64,000 bases of DNA from Flavobacterium tagetis. Its GTDB lineage: Bacteria; Bacteroidota; Bacteroidia; Flavobacteriales; Flavobacteriaceae. The translations under genes were made by a program, and so were the position numbers. Shown piece after piece: positions 29,701-36,557 of the stretch; the stretch's first letter is position 1; every line of letters starts with the position of its first letter. Where the stretch lies: contig NZ_JAERSF010000003.1 of the NCBI RefSeq assembly GCF_016735615.1, positions 372,001 to 436,000 of the forward strand, in the 5' to 3' direction. The notes under the pieces were generated by a model that did no database searches, was not told where the DNA came from, and saw nothing but the letters and a program-made list of their open reading frames with translations.

Positions 29701-29834
29701 TTAGCCGTTACGGTTTTGTTTGTAGTTATTGTTTGTGCAAGACCTACTGTTGATGACAGAAGAAATAATACAACAAATTGTATTTTTTTTATATCTCGTA
29801 AAAAATTGTTTAAAAAAAGTAATTGTTTTTCCAT
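20736..29834 (-). CDS. Giant T9SS-secreted VWA/HYR-repeat adhesin with type B sorting domain
   Basis: 3032 residues, about 9.1 kb. The signal peptide is long (cleavage near GLAQ-34). A von Willebrand A domain (~66-290) has the metal site DISGS at 75-79. A Cys-rich region follows, then the repeat array 549-1878 (ten 88-residue units, then five 90-residue units) and two divergent HYR-like units (1879-2045). Next come a SprB-like unit (~2046-2122), a carboxypeptidase-regulatory-like domain (~2125-2195), an SdrD-like Asp-rich region (GDYVWYDTNSNGIQDEWYD), and three VLTNDTL-type Ig-like units. The end (~2940-3032; NAFSPNGDNINDFF, EIYNRWGVLVFE, GTYFYI) is the gliding-associated type B sorting domain TIGR04131. 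It is probably a cell-surface adhesin like SprB or RemA. No lectin domain was seen. Confidence 0.93.
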   Translation of the reverse strand: MEKQLLFLNNFLRDIKKIQFVVLFLLSSTVGLAQTITTNKTVTANSTNCGVVNVKVDITGANPITRNSDVVLAIDISGSMGNTIQGDFKTSMDYAKDAALAFLNQAKANPQNRIAIVAYSTTATLKIGLTYLDANGVTLITNQINSLQATDLTNIYAGIVRSETELETNGRFDCSTARAIILLTDGVTNRTGTNGNTSCNVSKTSQCVTDAINAATNAKTTTKNSVVYNNQVFSVGLFGGISGNINTNNSDQNIAKYTLDNIQGSAAYITQSGANLTAIYNQIATQISWVAQSLVAKETIIPGFTISAITTTKGTASLSGQVITWNTDFLNSETITLNYQLTPTGSACGNQTVSTSTLNYQNSSCANDSKAITSPSYFVPCAPVITGTLTACGSTTLTANTNAASPTYVWYKDNSVLPNETSSTLVATASGVYKVKVKNGVTNCELTSADVTVSISPAPALVAPANASISGCSTAAITGLPYSAASTNITLAQLNTAGGSISNSGSIGSYTISYSDFATGTCPIVVTRTFKVTTSCGNVTAVQTISINDTTAPTWTTAATALNTTLQCSDAAGLTAAQGQAPVATDNCGGTVTYTKTSGTFTVGNCANSGTYTNTWTAKDVCNNTSAVFTQVITIQDNTAPTWDTAAGTLNVTLQCSDAAGLTAAQGQAPVATDNCGGTVTYTKTSGAFSAGNCANSGTYTNTWTAKDICNNTSAVFTQVITIQDNTAPTWTTQAGSLNVTLQCSDAAGLTAAQGQTPVATDNCGGTVTYTKVSGAFTAGNCANSGTYTNTWTAKDICNNTSAVFTQVITIQDNTAPTWTTQAGSLNVTLQCSDAAGLTAAQGQAPVATDNCGGTVTYTKVSGAFSAGNCANSGTYTNTWTAKDVCNNTSAVFTQVITIQDNTAPTWTTQAGSLNVTLQCSDAAGLTAAQGQAPVATDNCGGTVTYTKTSGAFTAGNCANSGTYTNTWTAKDVCNNTSAVFTQVITIEDTTAPNWTTQAGSLNVTLQCSDAAGLTAAQGQAPVATDNCGGTVTYTKTSGAFTAGNCANSGTYTNTWTAKDVCNNTSSVFTQVITIQDNTAPTWDTAAGTLNVTLQCSDAAGLTAAQGQAPVATDNCGGTVTYTKVSGAFTAGNCANSGTYTNTWTAKDVCNNTSSVFTQVITIQDNTAPTWDTAAGTLNVTLQCSDAAGLTAAQGQAPVATDNCGGTVTYTKTSGAFSAGNCANSGTYTNTWTAKDVCNNTSAVFTQVITIQDNTAPTWDTAAGTLNVTLQCSDAAGLTAAQSQAPVATDNCGGTVTYTKTSGAFTAGNCANSGTYTNTWTAKDVCNNTSAVFTQVITIQDNTAPTWTTQAGSLNVTLQCSDISGLNTAQSQAPVATDNCGGTVTYTKTSGTFTVGNCANSGTYTNTWTAKDVCNNTSSVFTQVITIQDTSIPTWTTQAGSLNRTVECSDQQGLASAQALFPTASGACDLDLTNITKVSGPFVASQGCGNAGTYTNTWTVKDDCGNTSETFTQVITIQDTTAPTWTTAPTALNATLECSDAAGLATAQAQFPTASDLCDADVTNITKVSGQFVASQGCGNAGTYTNTWTVKDDCGNTSEIFTQIITIQDTTAPTWTTAPTALNATLECNDPEGLAIAQAQFPTASDLCDANVTNITKVSGQFVASQGCGNAGTYTNTWTVKDDCGNTSQTFTQVITIQDTTAPTWNTVAGTLNATLECSDAAGLATAQAQFPTASDLCDADVTNITKVSGQFVASQGCGNAGTYTNTWTVKDDCGNTSEIFTQIITIQDTTAPTWTTQAGSLDVTLECSNTEALATAQAQFPTASDLCDADVTNITKVSGQFVASENCANAGTYTNTWTVKDGCGNTSDIFTQVITIQDTTKPTFVGDLPADITVSCDAVPEPFNMEASDNCNGNLPIVFSETKSDIKNECGTEYTLTRNWSTSDCGGNSISYTQIITVRDTTPPTGTAPADVANLQSAADIPAGSPNDIKDATDNCSGTVNITVSDTNNGGTGCNGEAYILTRTYTLTDCAGNKTELVQTFTVENKVSVSGIATNVSCQGESDGSIAVTSSPGATVVITNQNNEVVGNTNLPAGTYTVTATSAVNTENETCTATATVVITEPNYRVKISGQIINVDTNTPLANVPVTLIPQGTTTGPIQMHITGADGMYSFTGMPAGSYLVQVQDANLNSAYQLYPIDSSLFFTTLEECVFQVHNFEYGASKLPVLGDYVWYDTNSNGIQDEWYDANNDGVVTKNIPDSNGAIDYSQWEWIDLNGDGSYTGTQNVGELNAGGFGNALSPNVIVDGPNGFHAEVIVGIEGFWRERPETENPYGQYTVKLVRDANFDTVAANLGFTGLVKVIPSMSAKNITGKTNKTQLHTVCTTTTDSGYVVTITPEDLVHLDIDFGVSCKEYKDIVANDDTAGPIAGVNHTTTNVLNVLTNDTLEGNPVTVSEVIITTVTPNEFLQLNADGSVDVLPNAPVGTLSMVYQICEADQTDNCDTATVTVTIEAPVMTVTATSICVNDVPYVDYVVTPVNFTPVNGVTIAWADSNNNIVTTMTDLPLSGRVLWPGAIVDGQGNGIDWPGWVFENNKWIEAPDGFEKLRPTANVTISVNPSETITLNYPPADPYCTARPTFAIVANDDNPAPIIGGPTQTTVGNVLTNDTLNGTAVNINDVTLTTTIADPTGSITIGPDGTINVAPNTQGGTYTLTYQICEKADFGNCDTAIVTVTIISPLVANDDTFNNIGCNSFGVVGNILSNDLKGRTPVTIDLVNFTLIAAGNNTKTDPNITVDASGNVNVSSLTPAGTYTYNYTICDKSSSENCDSAIVTIIVVPNGVVEVSGTACNDDSTLVNLSNLLPEGSPTTGVWQDRNNTNALQGGILNPFGLALGKYVFEYIIADEKCPRSIVLNMEINDDCKVLACGNVLVHNAFSPNGDNINDFFKIDNIDDTTCYPGNSVEIYNRWGVLVFETTNYNNTTNAFDGTSRGRTTVKQSDGLPTGTYFYIINYKSLDGNNNVQDHKLDGYLYLSK
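24201..28190 (-). repeat. Fifteen tandem in-frame repeats inside the adhesin gene
   Basis: Exactly 3990 bp: ten units of 264 bp (protein 549-1428), then five of 270 bp (1429-1878). Each encodes a beta-sandwich unit starting D(N/T)TAPTW and ending FTQVITIQ, with four Cys in conserved places (LQC, DNC, GNC, VC in the first class; LEC, LC, GCG, DC in the second). Adjacent units in the middle are almost identical at DNA level, for example those starting near 27117, 27381 and 27645. This implies recent expansion or gene conversion and a site of length variation. Confidence 0.95.
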
Positions 29835-29869
29835 TTTAAATCATTTTAAAAGAACTTGATATATCTCGT

Positions 29870-30418
29870 TTAATCATTAACTGGATTAATGATGTAGGTG
29901 TGTAAAACAGTAGCAACAGAATAGTTGGTACAGTTTTTTGAAGTTGCGGTAATCTCATTGCAAGACCATTTTTGTATTGAAGTGCCTGCAGGAATTGTGA
30001 TGTGGATATAAAAATTTGCAGATTCTCCAGCGCTAAGTGTTATTTCACTTAAAGAATTTCGCGAAGAATTTATAAAATCAGTATTGATCGAAACATTTCC
30101 TGAAGCAGAACTTCCGTCAGTATTTGTGCAAGAAGAATTAATATTCTTAGAGCTTAAAACAAAAGTGTCTGCAGATGAGCTGTTGTTCGTCAGAACCATA
30201 GAGTAGTAAGTCCCATCGAGAGGAGTGCTCCTGATGTTTCCATTGTTTTCCACAATCAACGTCGCATTGCACGAACCTGATTGCGCTGATGAAATTGTAG
30301 CGACAAAGAGAAAGAGTAATGTCATTAAATTTTTCTCAAAAATATTTTTCCAAGAAAAAATCGACATACAATCGCTTACAAATTTCACTGCTTTTTCAAG
30401 AGTAGATTTAGTTTTCAT
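29870..30418 (-). CDS. Small secreted protein at the head of the adhesin operon
   Basis: 182 residues, family not recognised. The N-terminus is long and basic before a signal-peptide-like hydrophobic stretch (MTLLFLFVATISSAQ), so translation could also begin at Met32. The mature part is Ser/Asn-rich with four or five Cys and reads as a beta-sandwich (YYSMVLTNNSSSADTFVLSS; LSAGESANFYIHITIPAGT). It has no sorting domain. It ends 35 bases before the giant adhesin and shares its promoter. It might be an adhesin accessory or a periplasmic chaperone, but this is only inferred from position. Confidence 0.72.
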   Translation of the reverse strand: MKTKSTLEKAVKFVSDCMSIFSWKNIFEKNLMTLLFLFVATISSAQSGSCNATLIVENNGNIRSTPLDGTYYSMVLTNNSSSADTFVLSSKNINSSCTNTDGSSASGNVSINTDFINSSRNSLSEITLSAGESANFYIHITIPAGTSIQKWSCNEITATSKNCTNYSVATVLHTYIINPVND

Positions 30419-30907
30419 AACTTAAGATTTTATTTTAAAGTATTTATGAAATTTTAACAGAATCAAAGTTATATTAGAGTTTTTCTAATATGATTTTTTT
30501 ATCTGTAACTAACCAAAAAACTCGTTGAAGTGTTGTTTTTTTATAAAAAATTGACTCGAAAACGCATTTTTTTAACTCAAAAAAGTAAAATTTTTTCGTA
30601 CATTTTTTTGCTTTTTTGGTGAAAACGACTTTGTTTTAAATGTTGTAAATGATTAAAAATCAAGTATTTAGTTAAAATTTTAAAAAAATGCATAATATCG
30701 ATTAAATGCTAATTTCATGGATGAATGACATAAAATAAACATTCTTCTTTTTCGATTTTATGTTAATGTTAATGTTTTGCGAATAATGTATTCTTGTTAA
30801 AATTTTTGTTATAATGTTAACAGAAGTAAAAAAAAGAAAAGGTTTAAAATTTCTTTTGTAAATTAGAACTTAATTAAAAAATGACCTGCAATTCAGGTTT
30901 TTAAAAT
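30419..30907. other. AT-rich divergent region between adhesin operon and sixA
   Basis: About 490 very AT-rich bases without a gene. Besides the minus-strand promoter at 30464-30491, it holds a weak plus-strand -7 (TTCTTTTG, 30851-30858) and a small hairpin with a T-run, ACCTG/CAGGT at 30884-30898, just ahead of sixA. Such a long region between divergent operons is a likely place for regulator binding. Confidence 0.5.
30464..30491 (-). promoter_or_regulatory. -7 element and palindrome upstream of the adhesin operon
   Basis: Minus-strand TAACTTTG (30464-30471) matches TAnnTTTG, 46 bases before the first gene of the operon. Directly behind it lies an 8-bp perfect palindrome, ATATTAGA (30471-30478) and TCTAATAT (30484-30491), in the place of the spacer and -33 box. 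No TTG is seen at -33, which suggests an activator- or repressor-controlled promoter. Confidence 0.5.
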
Positions 30908-30916
30908 TTGCTACTT

Positions 30917-31402
30917 ATGAAAAATCTTATATTAATACGTCATGCCAAATCTAGTTGGGAAGCACCATTGAAAGATTTCGATCGCCCATTAATGAAAAGA
31001 GGAATTTTAGATGCACATGATGTTTCATTAAATATTTCAGAGTATCTTCCAAAAACGTATATTATTTGGAGCAGCCCTGCGGCGAGAGCCACAGAAACTG
31101 CTTTAATTTTTGCGCAAAACATATCTTATCCATTAGAAAGTATTATTTTTAAAGATGATCTATACACTTTTGACGAGAAACAACTCGAAAAAGTTATTAA
31201 ATCGTGTGATAATAGTTTTGAAAGCGTTATTCTTTTTGGACATAACGAGGCTATTACAAATTTTGTTAATAAATTTGGGGATGTTTTTATAGAAAATGTA
31301 CCAACCTCAGGCTTTGTTTCGTTACAGTTTGATGCCGAAAGTTGGGACACGATCCATAAGGGCAAAACACATAAAACTATTTTCCCCAAAGATTTAAAAT
31401 AA
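30917..31402 (+). CDS. sixA: SixA-type histidine phosphatase
   Basis: 161 residues. The histidine phosphatase core is clear: LILIRHAKSSWE (catalytic His in RHAK), SSPAARATETA, and LFGHNEAITNF with the second His. SixA in E. coli removes phosphate from phosphohistidine on NPr; the broader family acts on many phosphoesters. Here it is the first gene of a polyphosphate cluster, ending 5 bases before ppk. ATG 30917 is chosen; a TTG nine bases upstream is less likely. Confidence 0.88.
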   Translation: MKNLILIRHAKSSWEAPLKDFDRPLMKRGILDAHDVSLNISEYLPKTYIIWSSPAARATETALIFAQNISYPLESIIFKDDLYTFDEKQLEKVIKSCDNSFESVILFGHNEAITNFVNKFGDVFIENVPTSGFVSLQFDAESWDTIHKGKTHKTIFPKDLK

Positions 31403-31407
31403 TTACA

Positions 31408-33486
31408 GTGTACGAACAGAAATATATCGATAGAGAAAAAAGCTGGTTAGCGTTTAATGCAAGAGTACTTCAAGAAGCAGCAGACAATACAGTGCCACTT
31501 TTAGACAGACTGCGTTTTGTTGGAATTTTTTCAAACAACTTAGACGAATTTTTTAGAGTTCGGTACGCGGCCATTCGACGATTGAGTCTCTCAGGTATTT
31601 CTGGAGAAAAATATTTAGGTGGTATTTCTGCTCACCAATTAATTAAAGATATTACCGAAATCGTAATTCAGCAGCAATCCGAAAGTTTGCGTATTCTAGG
31701 AAATATTGAAGCTGAGTTAGAATCTGAGAATATTTTTATTATCAACGAAACTCAGATTACACCAAAACAAGAGTGTTTCTTAAAAGACTTCTATACCCAA
31801 AAATTGAGTCCGGAATTGGTAACCATCATTTTAAATGATTTGGCCGTTTTTCCAATTCTAAAAGATACTTTAGGATATTTGGCAGTTCGTTTGGAATTAG
31901 CTAATGATGAGGTTCGTTATGCTTTAATTGAAATTCCAAAAAACATTAACAGATTTGTTGTGCTTCCTTCTGAGGACGAAAAACAATATGTCATTTTAAT
32001 TGACGATGTTATTCGTTTCAAATTGAAAAACATCTTTAATATATTTGATTATAAGAGCGTTTCTGCGCACATGATCAAAATTACGCGTGATGCGCAATTG
32101 GATATAGATAGTGATTTGAGTAAAAGTATGCTCGAAAAAATTTCGAACTCTGTAAAAGATCGTCGAATAGGAGAACCTGTTCGTTTTATTTACGATAATT
32201 TAATTGAAGAAGATACCCTACAATTTTTCTTAGATAAAATGAAAATTGTAGAAACAGATAGTATAATCCCTGGAGGAAGATATCACAACCGCCGAGATTA
32301 TATGAGTTTTCCAAATCTTGGCAGATATGATTTGTTGTATAAACCAAACGAACCGTTGCCAGTTCCAGGTTTGAGTTTGGAAGGAAGTATTCTGGAAAAA
32401 ATCTCTAAGAAAGATTATTTGGTTCATGCACCATATCAATCATTTTCATATCTGACTAAATTTTTGCGTGAAGCTGCTTTAGATCCAAAAGTAACCAGCA
32501 TTAAAATTACCTTATATCGTTTAGCTAAGAACTCGCAAATCATCAGTTCACTAATAAACGCTGCCAAAAACGGTAAAAGAGTAGTGGTGCAAATTGAACT
32601 TCAGGCACGTTTTGATGAAGCTTCGAATATTTCGTATGCAGAACAAATGCAGACAGAAGGTATCGAACTTATTTTTGGTATCAAAGGATTGAAAGTACAC
32701 AGTAAAATTTGTGTAATCGAAAGATTGGAAGAAGGCAAAAATCGTCGTTATGGATTTATTTCAACTGGAAACTTCAACGAGTCAACAGCTAAAATTTATA
32801 CCGATGTAACGCTATTTACTTGTCATCAAGGAATTTTAAAAGATACCTCTAAAATATTTGAATTCTTTGATATCAATTATAGAGTTCACAGATACAAACA
32901 TTTAATTGTATCGCCTCATTATACAAGAACTAAATTCATCAAACTGATTGATCGTGAAATTCTTCATGCACTTGCTGGAAGAAAAACGCATATCAAATTA
33001 AAAATGAATAGTTTATCCGATTTTAAAATGATCGATAAATTATATGAAGCAAGTAATGCAGGAGTAAAAATTCAGCTTCAGGTAAGAGGAATATGTTCTC
33101 TAATTCCAGGAATTCCAGGTATGAGCGAAAACATCGAGGCCATAAGTATTGTAGATAATTACTTAGAACATTCGCGAGTTTATATTTTCGGAAATGCTGG
33201 TTTGACCGAAGTTTACATTTCGTCTGCTGATTTCATGACCAGAAATCTTGACGGAAGAGTAGAAGTAACCTGTCCGATTTACGACCTTGAAATCAAAAAA
33301 GAATTGATTGATAACTTTAATATTGCGTGGAAAGGAAACGTAAAAGTGAGATATCACTCCTATAAATTAGATAATAAATATAAGCCTAAAAATCATCATG
33401 CCCCATTTAGAGCACAATTTGAAACCTATAAATATTATCAGAATAAAGTAGCCATACTAGAAGAGGTGCCTCAAAAAATAAATTAA
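31408..33486 (+). CDS. ppk: Polyphosphate kinase 1
   Basis: 692 residues, normal for PPK1. It reversibly makes polyphosphate from ATP. The order N-domain, head domain and two phospholipase-D-like halves is visible. The autophosphorylated His is in KVHSKICVIER (His431), followed by NFNESTAKIYTDV. HNRRDYMSFPNLGRYDLLY is also typical. It starts with GTG 5 bases after sixA; no ATG is available nearby. ppx follows 33 bases later, so synthesis and breakdown of polyphosphate are encoded together. Confidence 0.96.
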   Translation: MYEQKYIDREKSWLAFNARVLQEAADNTVPLLDRLRFVGIFSNNLDEFFRVRYAAIRRLSLSGISGEKYLGGISAHQLIKDITEIVIQQQSESLRILGNIEAELESENIFIINETQITPKQECFLKDFYTQKLSPELVTIILNDLAVFPILKDTLGYLAVRLELANDEVRYALIEIPKNINRFVVLPSEDEKQYVILIDDVIRFKLKNIFNIFDYKSVSAHMIKITRDAQLDIDSDLSKSMLEKISNSVKDRRIGEPVRFIYDNLIEEDTLQFFLDKMKIVETDSIIPGGRYHNRRDYMSFPNLGRYDLLYKPNEPLPVPGLSLEGSILEKISKKDYLVHAPYQSFSYLTKFLREAALDPKVTSIKITLYRLAKNSQIISSLINAAKNGKRVVVQIELQARFDEASNISYAEQMQTEGIELIFGIKGLKVHSKICVIERLEEGKNRRYGFISTGNFNESTAKIYTDVTLFTCHQGILKDTSKIFEFFDINYRVHRYKHLIVSPHYTRTKFIKLIDREILHALAGRKTHIKLKMNSLSDFKMIDKLYEASNAGVKIQLQVRGICSLIPGIPGMSENIEAISIVDNYLEHSRVYIFGNAGLTEVYISSADFMTRNLDGRVEVTCPIYDLEIKKELIDNFNIAWKGNVKVRYHSYKLDNKYKPKNHHAPFRAQFETYKYYQNKVAILEEVPQKIN

Positions 33487-33519
33487 TAATAAATACCAAT
33501 TTCAAATCATAAAGTGAGC

Positions 33520-34410
33520 ATGATTAATATTAGGAAGTTTGCAGCGATAGATATCGGTTCAAATGCCATGAGGCTTTTGATCGCTAACGTTGTGGAACAA
33601 GAAGGTAAAGAACCGCAGTTTAATAAAAGTTCCCTTGTTCGTGTGCCAATTCGTTTAGGACAAGACGCCTTCACAGTTGGAGAAATTTCACCAGAAAATA
33701 TAGATCGAATGGTAGATGCCATGAAAGCATTCAACCTTTTGATGAAAGTACATAAGGTAGAACGTTATATGGCATTTGCAACTTCTGCAATGCGCGAAGC
33801 CTATAATGCAAAAGAAGTTGTGGCTTTAATTAAGAAAAAAGCCGACATTAAAATCGAGATTATCGATGGTAAAAAAGAAGCGGCAATTATTGCTTCTACA
33901 GATTTGCATCATTTAATTAAATCTGATGAAACCTATCTTTTTGTAGATGTTGGAGGTGGAAGTACCGAGTTTACGTTATTCTCTGACGGGAAAATGATTA
34001 CTTCAAGATCTTTTAAAGCGGGAACTGTTCGTTTGTTGAACAATATGGTTCATGATTCAGTTTGGGATGAAATCGAAAAATGGATTAAAACCAACACGGC
34101 AGATTATGATGAGGTAACGCTGATTGGTTCTGGAGGAAACATCAATAAGTTGTTTAAAATGTCTGGAAAACAGCAGGAAAAACCACTTTCGTACATTTAT
34201 GTTAATTCACAGTATGCATTTTTAAATTCACTGACTTACGAACAGAGAATTGCCGAATTAGGTTTGAACTCCGACCGTGCCGATGTAATTATCCACGCAA
34301 CCCGTATTTATCTGAATGCAATGAAATGGAGTGGTGCACGCCAGATTTATGTTCCTAAAATCGGACTTTCCGATGGTATCGTAAAAGCAATGTATTACGG
34401 TAAAATTTAA
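33520..34410 (+). CDS. ppx: Exopolyphosphatase / GppA-family phosphatase
   Basis: About 296 residues, the short form covering only the two actin-like (ASKHA) domains. Motifs include AAIDIGSNAMRLLIANV, AFATSAMREAYN, FVDVGGGSTEFTLF and IGSGGNINKL. It removes terminal phosphate from polyphosphate or hydrolyses pppGpp; the ppk neighbour favours the first. A GTG at 33514 (GTGAGCATG) could extend it by two residues. Confidence 0.93.
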   Translation: MINIRKFAAIDIGSNAMRLLIANVVEQEGKEPQFNKSSLVRVPIRLGQDAFTVGEISPENIDRMVDAMKAFNLLMKVHKVERYMAFATSAMREAYNAKEVVALIKKKADIKIEIIDGKKEAAIIASTDLHHLIKSDETYLFVDVGGGSTEFTLFSDGKMITSRSFKAGTVRLLNNMVHDSVWDEIEKWIKTNTADYDEVTLIGSGGNINKLFKMSGKQQEKPLSYIYVNSQYAFLNSLTYEQRIAELGLNSDRADVIIHATRIYLNAMKWSGARQIYVPKIGLSDGIVKAMYYGKI

Positions 34411-34422
34411 TATTTTATTTAA

Positions 34423-35004
34423 ATGAATAAAGGCAGACTTGAAGCTTTCAGTGATGGCGTTTTGGCAATCATTATAACTATTATGATTCTGGAAATTAAA
34501 GCGCCTGAAGGGCATGAGTTTTCAGATTTAAAACCGCTTATTCCGAAGTTTTTGAGCTATATTTTGAGCTTTATTTACGTCGGGATATACTGGAATAATC
34601 ACCACTATTTACTTCATAGTTTGTCAAAAGTAAACGGAAAAGTATTGTGGAGTAATCTGCATTTTTTGTTTTGGCTGTCTTTAATTCCCGTTTCTACTGC
34701 TTGGATGGGAGAACATAATTTTGAAAAAGCTGCAATGACAATGTATGGTGTTGTGTTGCTTCTTTCGGCAATCTCTTATATTATCTTGCAATACACTATT
34801 ATGTGCAGTGAAGGAAGCAATTCTGCTTTAAGAAAAGCACTTAACAAAGATTATAAAGGCAAAATCTCCTTAGTTCTATACATTATCGGAATTGTTACGG
34901 CATTCTTTAACCAGTGGGTTTCTGGAGCTGCTTATTTTACAGTTGCAATGTTATGGCTTATTCCAGACAAAAGAATCGGAAGAATTTTTTCTTCAAACGA
35001 ATAA
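34423..35004 (+). CDS. TMEM175-family potassium channel (DUF1211)
   Basis: 193 residues with six membrane helices expected of the bacterial half-channel. The signature FSDGVLAIIITIMILEIKAP in the first helix holds the conserved Phe-Ser-Asp of TMEM175. YWNNHHYLLHSL and LFWLSLIPVSTAWMGEH follow. Bacterial members form tetrameric K+ channels. It lies 12 bases after ppx and 3 bases before a Crp-like regulator, so it is probably co-transcribed with both. Confidence 0.9.
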   Translation: MNKGRLEAFSDGVLAIIITIMILEIKAPEGHEFSDLKPLIPKFLSYILSFIYVGIYWNNHHYLLHSLSKVNGKVLWSNLHFLFWLSLIPVSTAWMGEHNFEKAAMTMYGVVLLLSAISYIILQYTIMCSEGSNSALRKALNKDYKGKISLVLYIIGIVTAFFNQWVSGAAYFTVAMLWLIPDKRIGRIFSSNE

Positions 35005-35007
35005 TAT

Positions 35008-35568
35008 ATGAAATCTGTCTTTCAGTCCATTCAAGATTTTTCTGCCGATGAAATAAATCTTTTAGATAGTTTGATCACATTTCGAACAGTAAAAAAAGGA
35101 GAACTTTTATTGGCTGAAAATCAGGTTTGCAATGAAATAGTTTTTATCGAAAAAGGAATTCTTCGTTCCTTTTTTTTAAATCATAAAGGAGACGAAATCA
35201 CCAACTGTTTTGCTTTTGAAAACGAATTTATGGCTTCTTTTGCCAGTTTTATCACAGGAGAAAAAGCAGAAGAAAATATTCAGGCTTTAACCGATACAGA
35301 ATTACAAATTCTAGACCGAAAATCTTTAGAAAAACTCTACCAATCAGGTTTTAACTGGCAAGAAACAGGTAGGAAATTAACCGAATTAGAATTTGTAAAC
35401 CTGCACAAAAGGATGGTTTCTTTTCAGAAACTATCAGGAGCACAACGTTACGAAGAACTTTGCCAAAATCATCAAAAGTATATTCAGTTAATTCCGTTGC
35501 AATACTTAGCTTCTTATCTAGGAATCACCCCAAGACATTTAAGCAGAATTAGAAAAGCTGTGATTTGA
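35008..35568 (+). CDS. Crp/Fnr-family transcription regulator
   Basis: 186 residues. The cyclic-nucleotide-binding-like beta-roll covers ~10-115 (KKGELLLAENQVCNEIVFIEKGILRSFF), but no canonical cAMP-pocket Arg-Ser pair is obvious. A dimer helix and a C-terminal helix-turn-helix follow (LQYLASYLGITPRHLSRIRK). Many Bacteroidota have this short type with unknown ligand. It starts 3 bases after the channel gene and may regulate this operon or the quinone reductase-like gene downstream. Confidence 0.87.
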   Translation: MKSVFQSIQDFSADEINLLDSLITFRTVKKGELLLAENQVCNEIVFIEKGILRSFFLNHKGDEITNCFAFENEFMASFASFITGEKAEENIQALTDTELQILDRKSLEKLYQSGFNWQETGRKLTELEFVNLHKRMVSFQKLSGAQRYEELCQNHQKYIQLIPLQYLASYLGITPRHLSRIRKAVI

Positions 35569-35928
35569 TATTTTTGTTTCACGCAGATTTAGAATGATTT
35601 GAGCAGATTTCTATCTGATTTTTTATTCATTTTAAATAGAAATTTGCATAAATCTATCACAGATCAAAATATCTGCATAATCTGCTCAATCTGCGTGAAA
35701 AATTATTTTTAGCTTACCAAAAGACTATGTGTTCAAATCAAGATTTGTTTTTTGCTCTTTTACATGAGAATAAAAACTATGTTTCTATGTGTTTAAATTT
35801 TAGGCTGAGATTGAAAATATTCTTTTAATCTGTGATCTCGATAGCTATCGAGGCGATAAAAAAAGCTTTTTAGGACATTTGTCCAGTAAAAGAAAATATC
35901 CTAATAGTATTTTTGAAAAAACATAAAC
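35569..35928. other. Non-coding region with two repeats
   Basis: 360 bases without a credible gene. It contains the palindrome at 35577-35700 and, at 35837-35852, the perfect 16-bp palindrome CTCGATAGCTATCGAG, whose GATAGCTATC core recurs inside rnpB. Confidence 0.6.
35577..35700. repeat. CGCAGATT...AATCTGCG long palindromic repeat
   Basis: TTTCACGCAGATT (35577-35589) and AATCTGCGTGAAA (35688-35700) are perfect complements. Inside them GAGCAGATT and AATCTGCTC pair as a second stem. A degenerate relative is at 43793-43856. Confidence 0.75.
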
Positions 35929-36507
35929 ATGAAAAAAATACTGATTATAAACGGACACCCGAATGCAGAAAGCTTCAATTTTGGAATTGCAGAATCGTAT
36001 CAAGAAGGTGCAATCGCTTCTGGCGCAACAGTAGAAACCATTACAATTGCCGATTTAAATTTTAATCCAAATCTTAAATTTGGGTATCAAAAGCGAACAG
36101 ATTTAGAACCAGATTTACTGGAATCTTGGAAAAAAATCAAAAGAGCAGATCATTTGGTTTGGATTCATCCTGTTTGGTGGGGCGGACTTCCAGCGATAAC
36201 AAAAGGTTTTATTGACCGATTATTTCTGCCGGGAATGGCTTTTCAATATCGTGAAAATTCAGTTTGGTGGGATAAATTGCTAAAAGGCAAAACGGCTCAT
36301 ATCATCACAACTCTAGATCAACCAAGTTGGTATTATAGATTGTTTTTCGGAAGACCTAGTGTAAATCAGTTAAAGAAATGTACTTTAGAATTTTGCGGTG
36401 TAAAACCCGTAAGAGTAAGTTATATCGGAATTATAAAAGGTTCTAAGGAAGAGCAAAGAAAGAAATGGCTTGAAAAAGTCTACAATTTCGGACTTAAAAA
36501 CAAATAA
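35929..36507 (+). CDS. NAD(P)H quinone oxidoreductase-like flavoprotein (Flavodoxin_2)
   Basis: 192 residues with the flavodoxin-like fold of MdaB/KefF/NQO proteins: IINGHPNAESFNFGIAESY at the FMN/FAD phosphate loop, HLVWIHPVWWGGLPAITKGFIDRLFLPGMAF, and LLKGKTAHIITTLDQPSWYY. Such enzymes pass two electrons from NAD(P)H to quinones or act as KefC accessory subunits. No Kef transporter is adjacent. It stands alone after a 360-base spacer. Confidence 0.88.
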   Translation: MKKILIINGHPNAESFNFGIAESYQEGAIASGATVETITIADLNFNPNLKFGYQKRTDLEPDLLESWKKIKRADHLVWIHPVWWGGLPAITKGFIDRLFLPGMAFQYRENSVWWDKLLKGKTAHIITTLDQPSWYYRLFFGRPSVNQLKKCTLEFCGVKPVRVSYIGIIKGSKEEQRKKWLEKVYNFGLKNK

Positions 36508-36557
36508 TTTTTGTTACAAATTACCAGAATAAATTGATTCGCGGTAGAAACAAGAGA

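Noticed and set aside
20980..29859. Several plus-strand frames of 60-140 codons opposite the giant adhesin
   Set aside because: They are low-complexity antisense shadows of the repeat-coding sequence without start context or family similarity.
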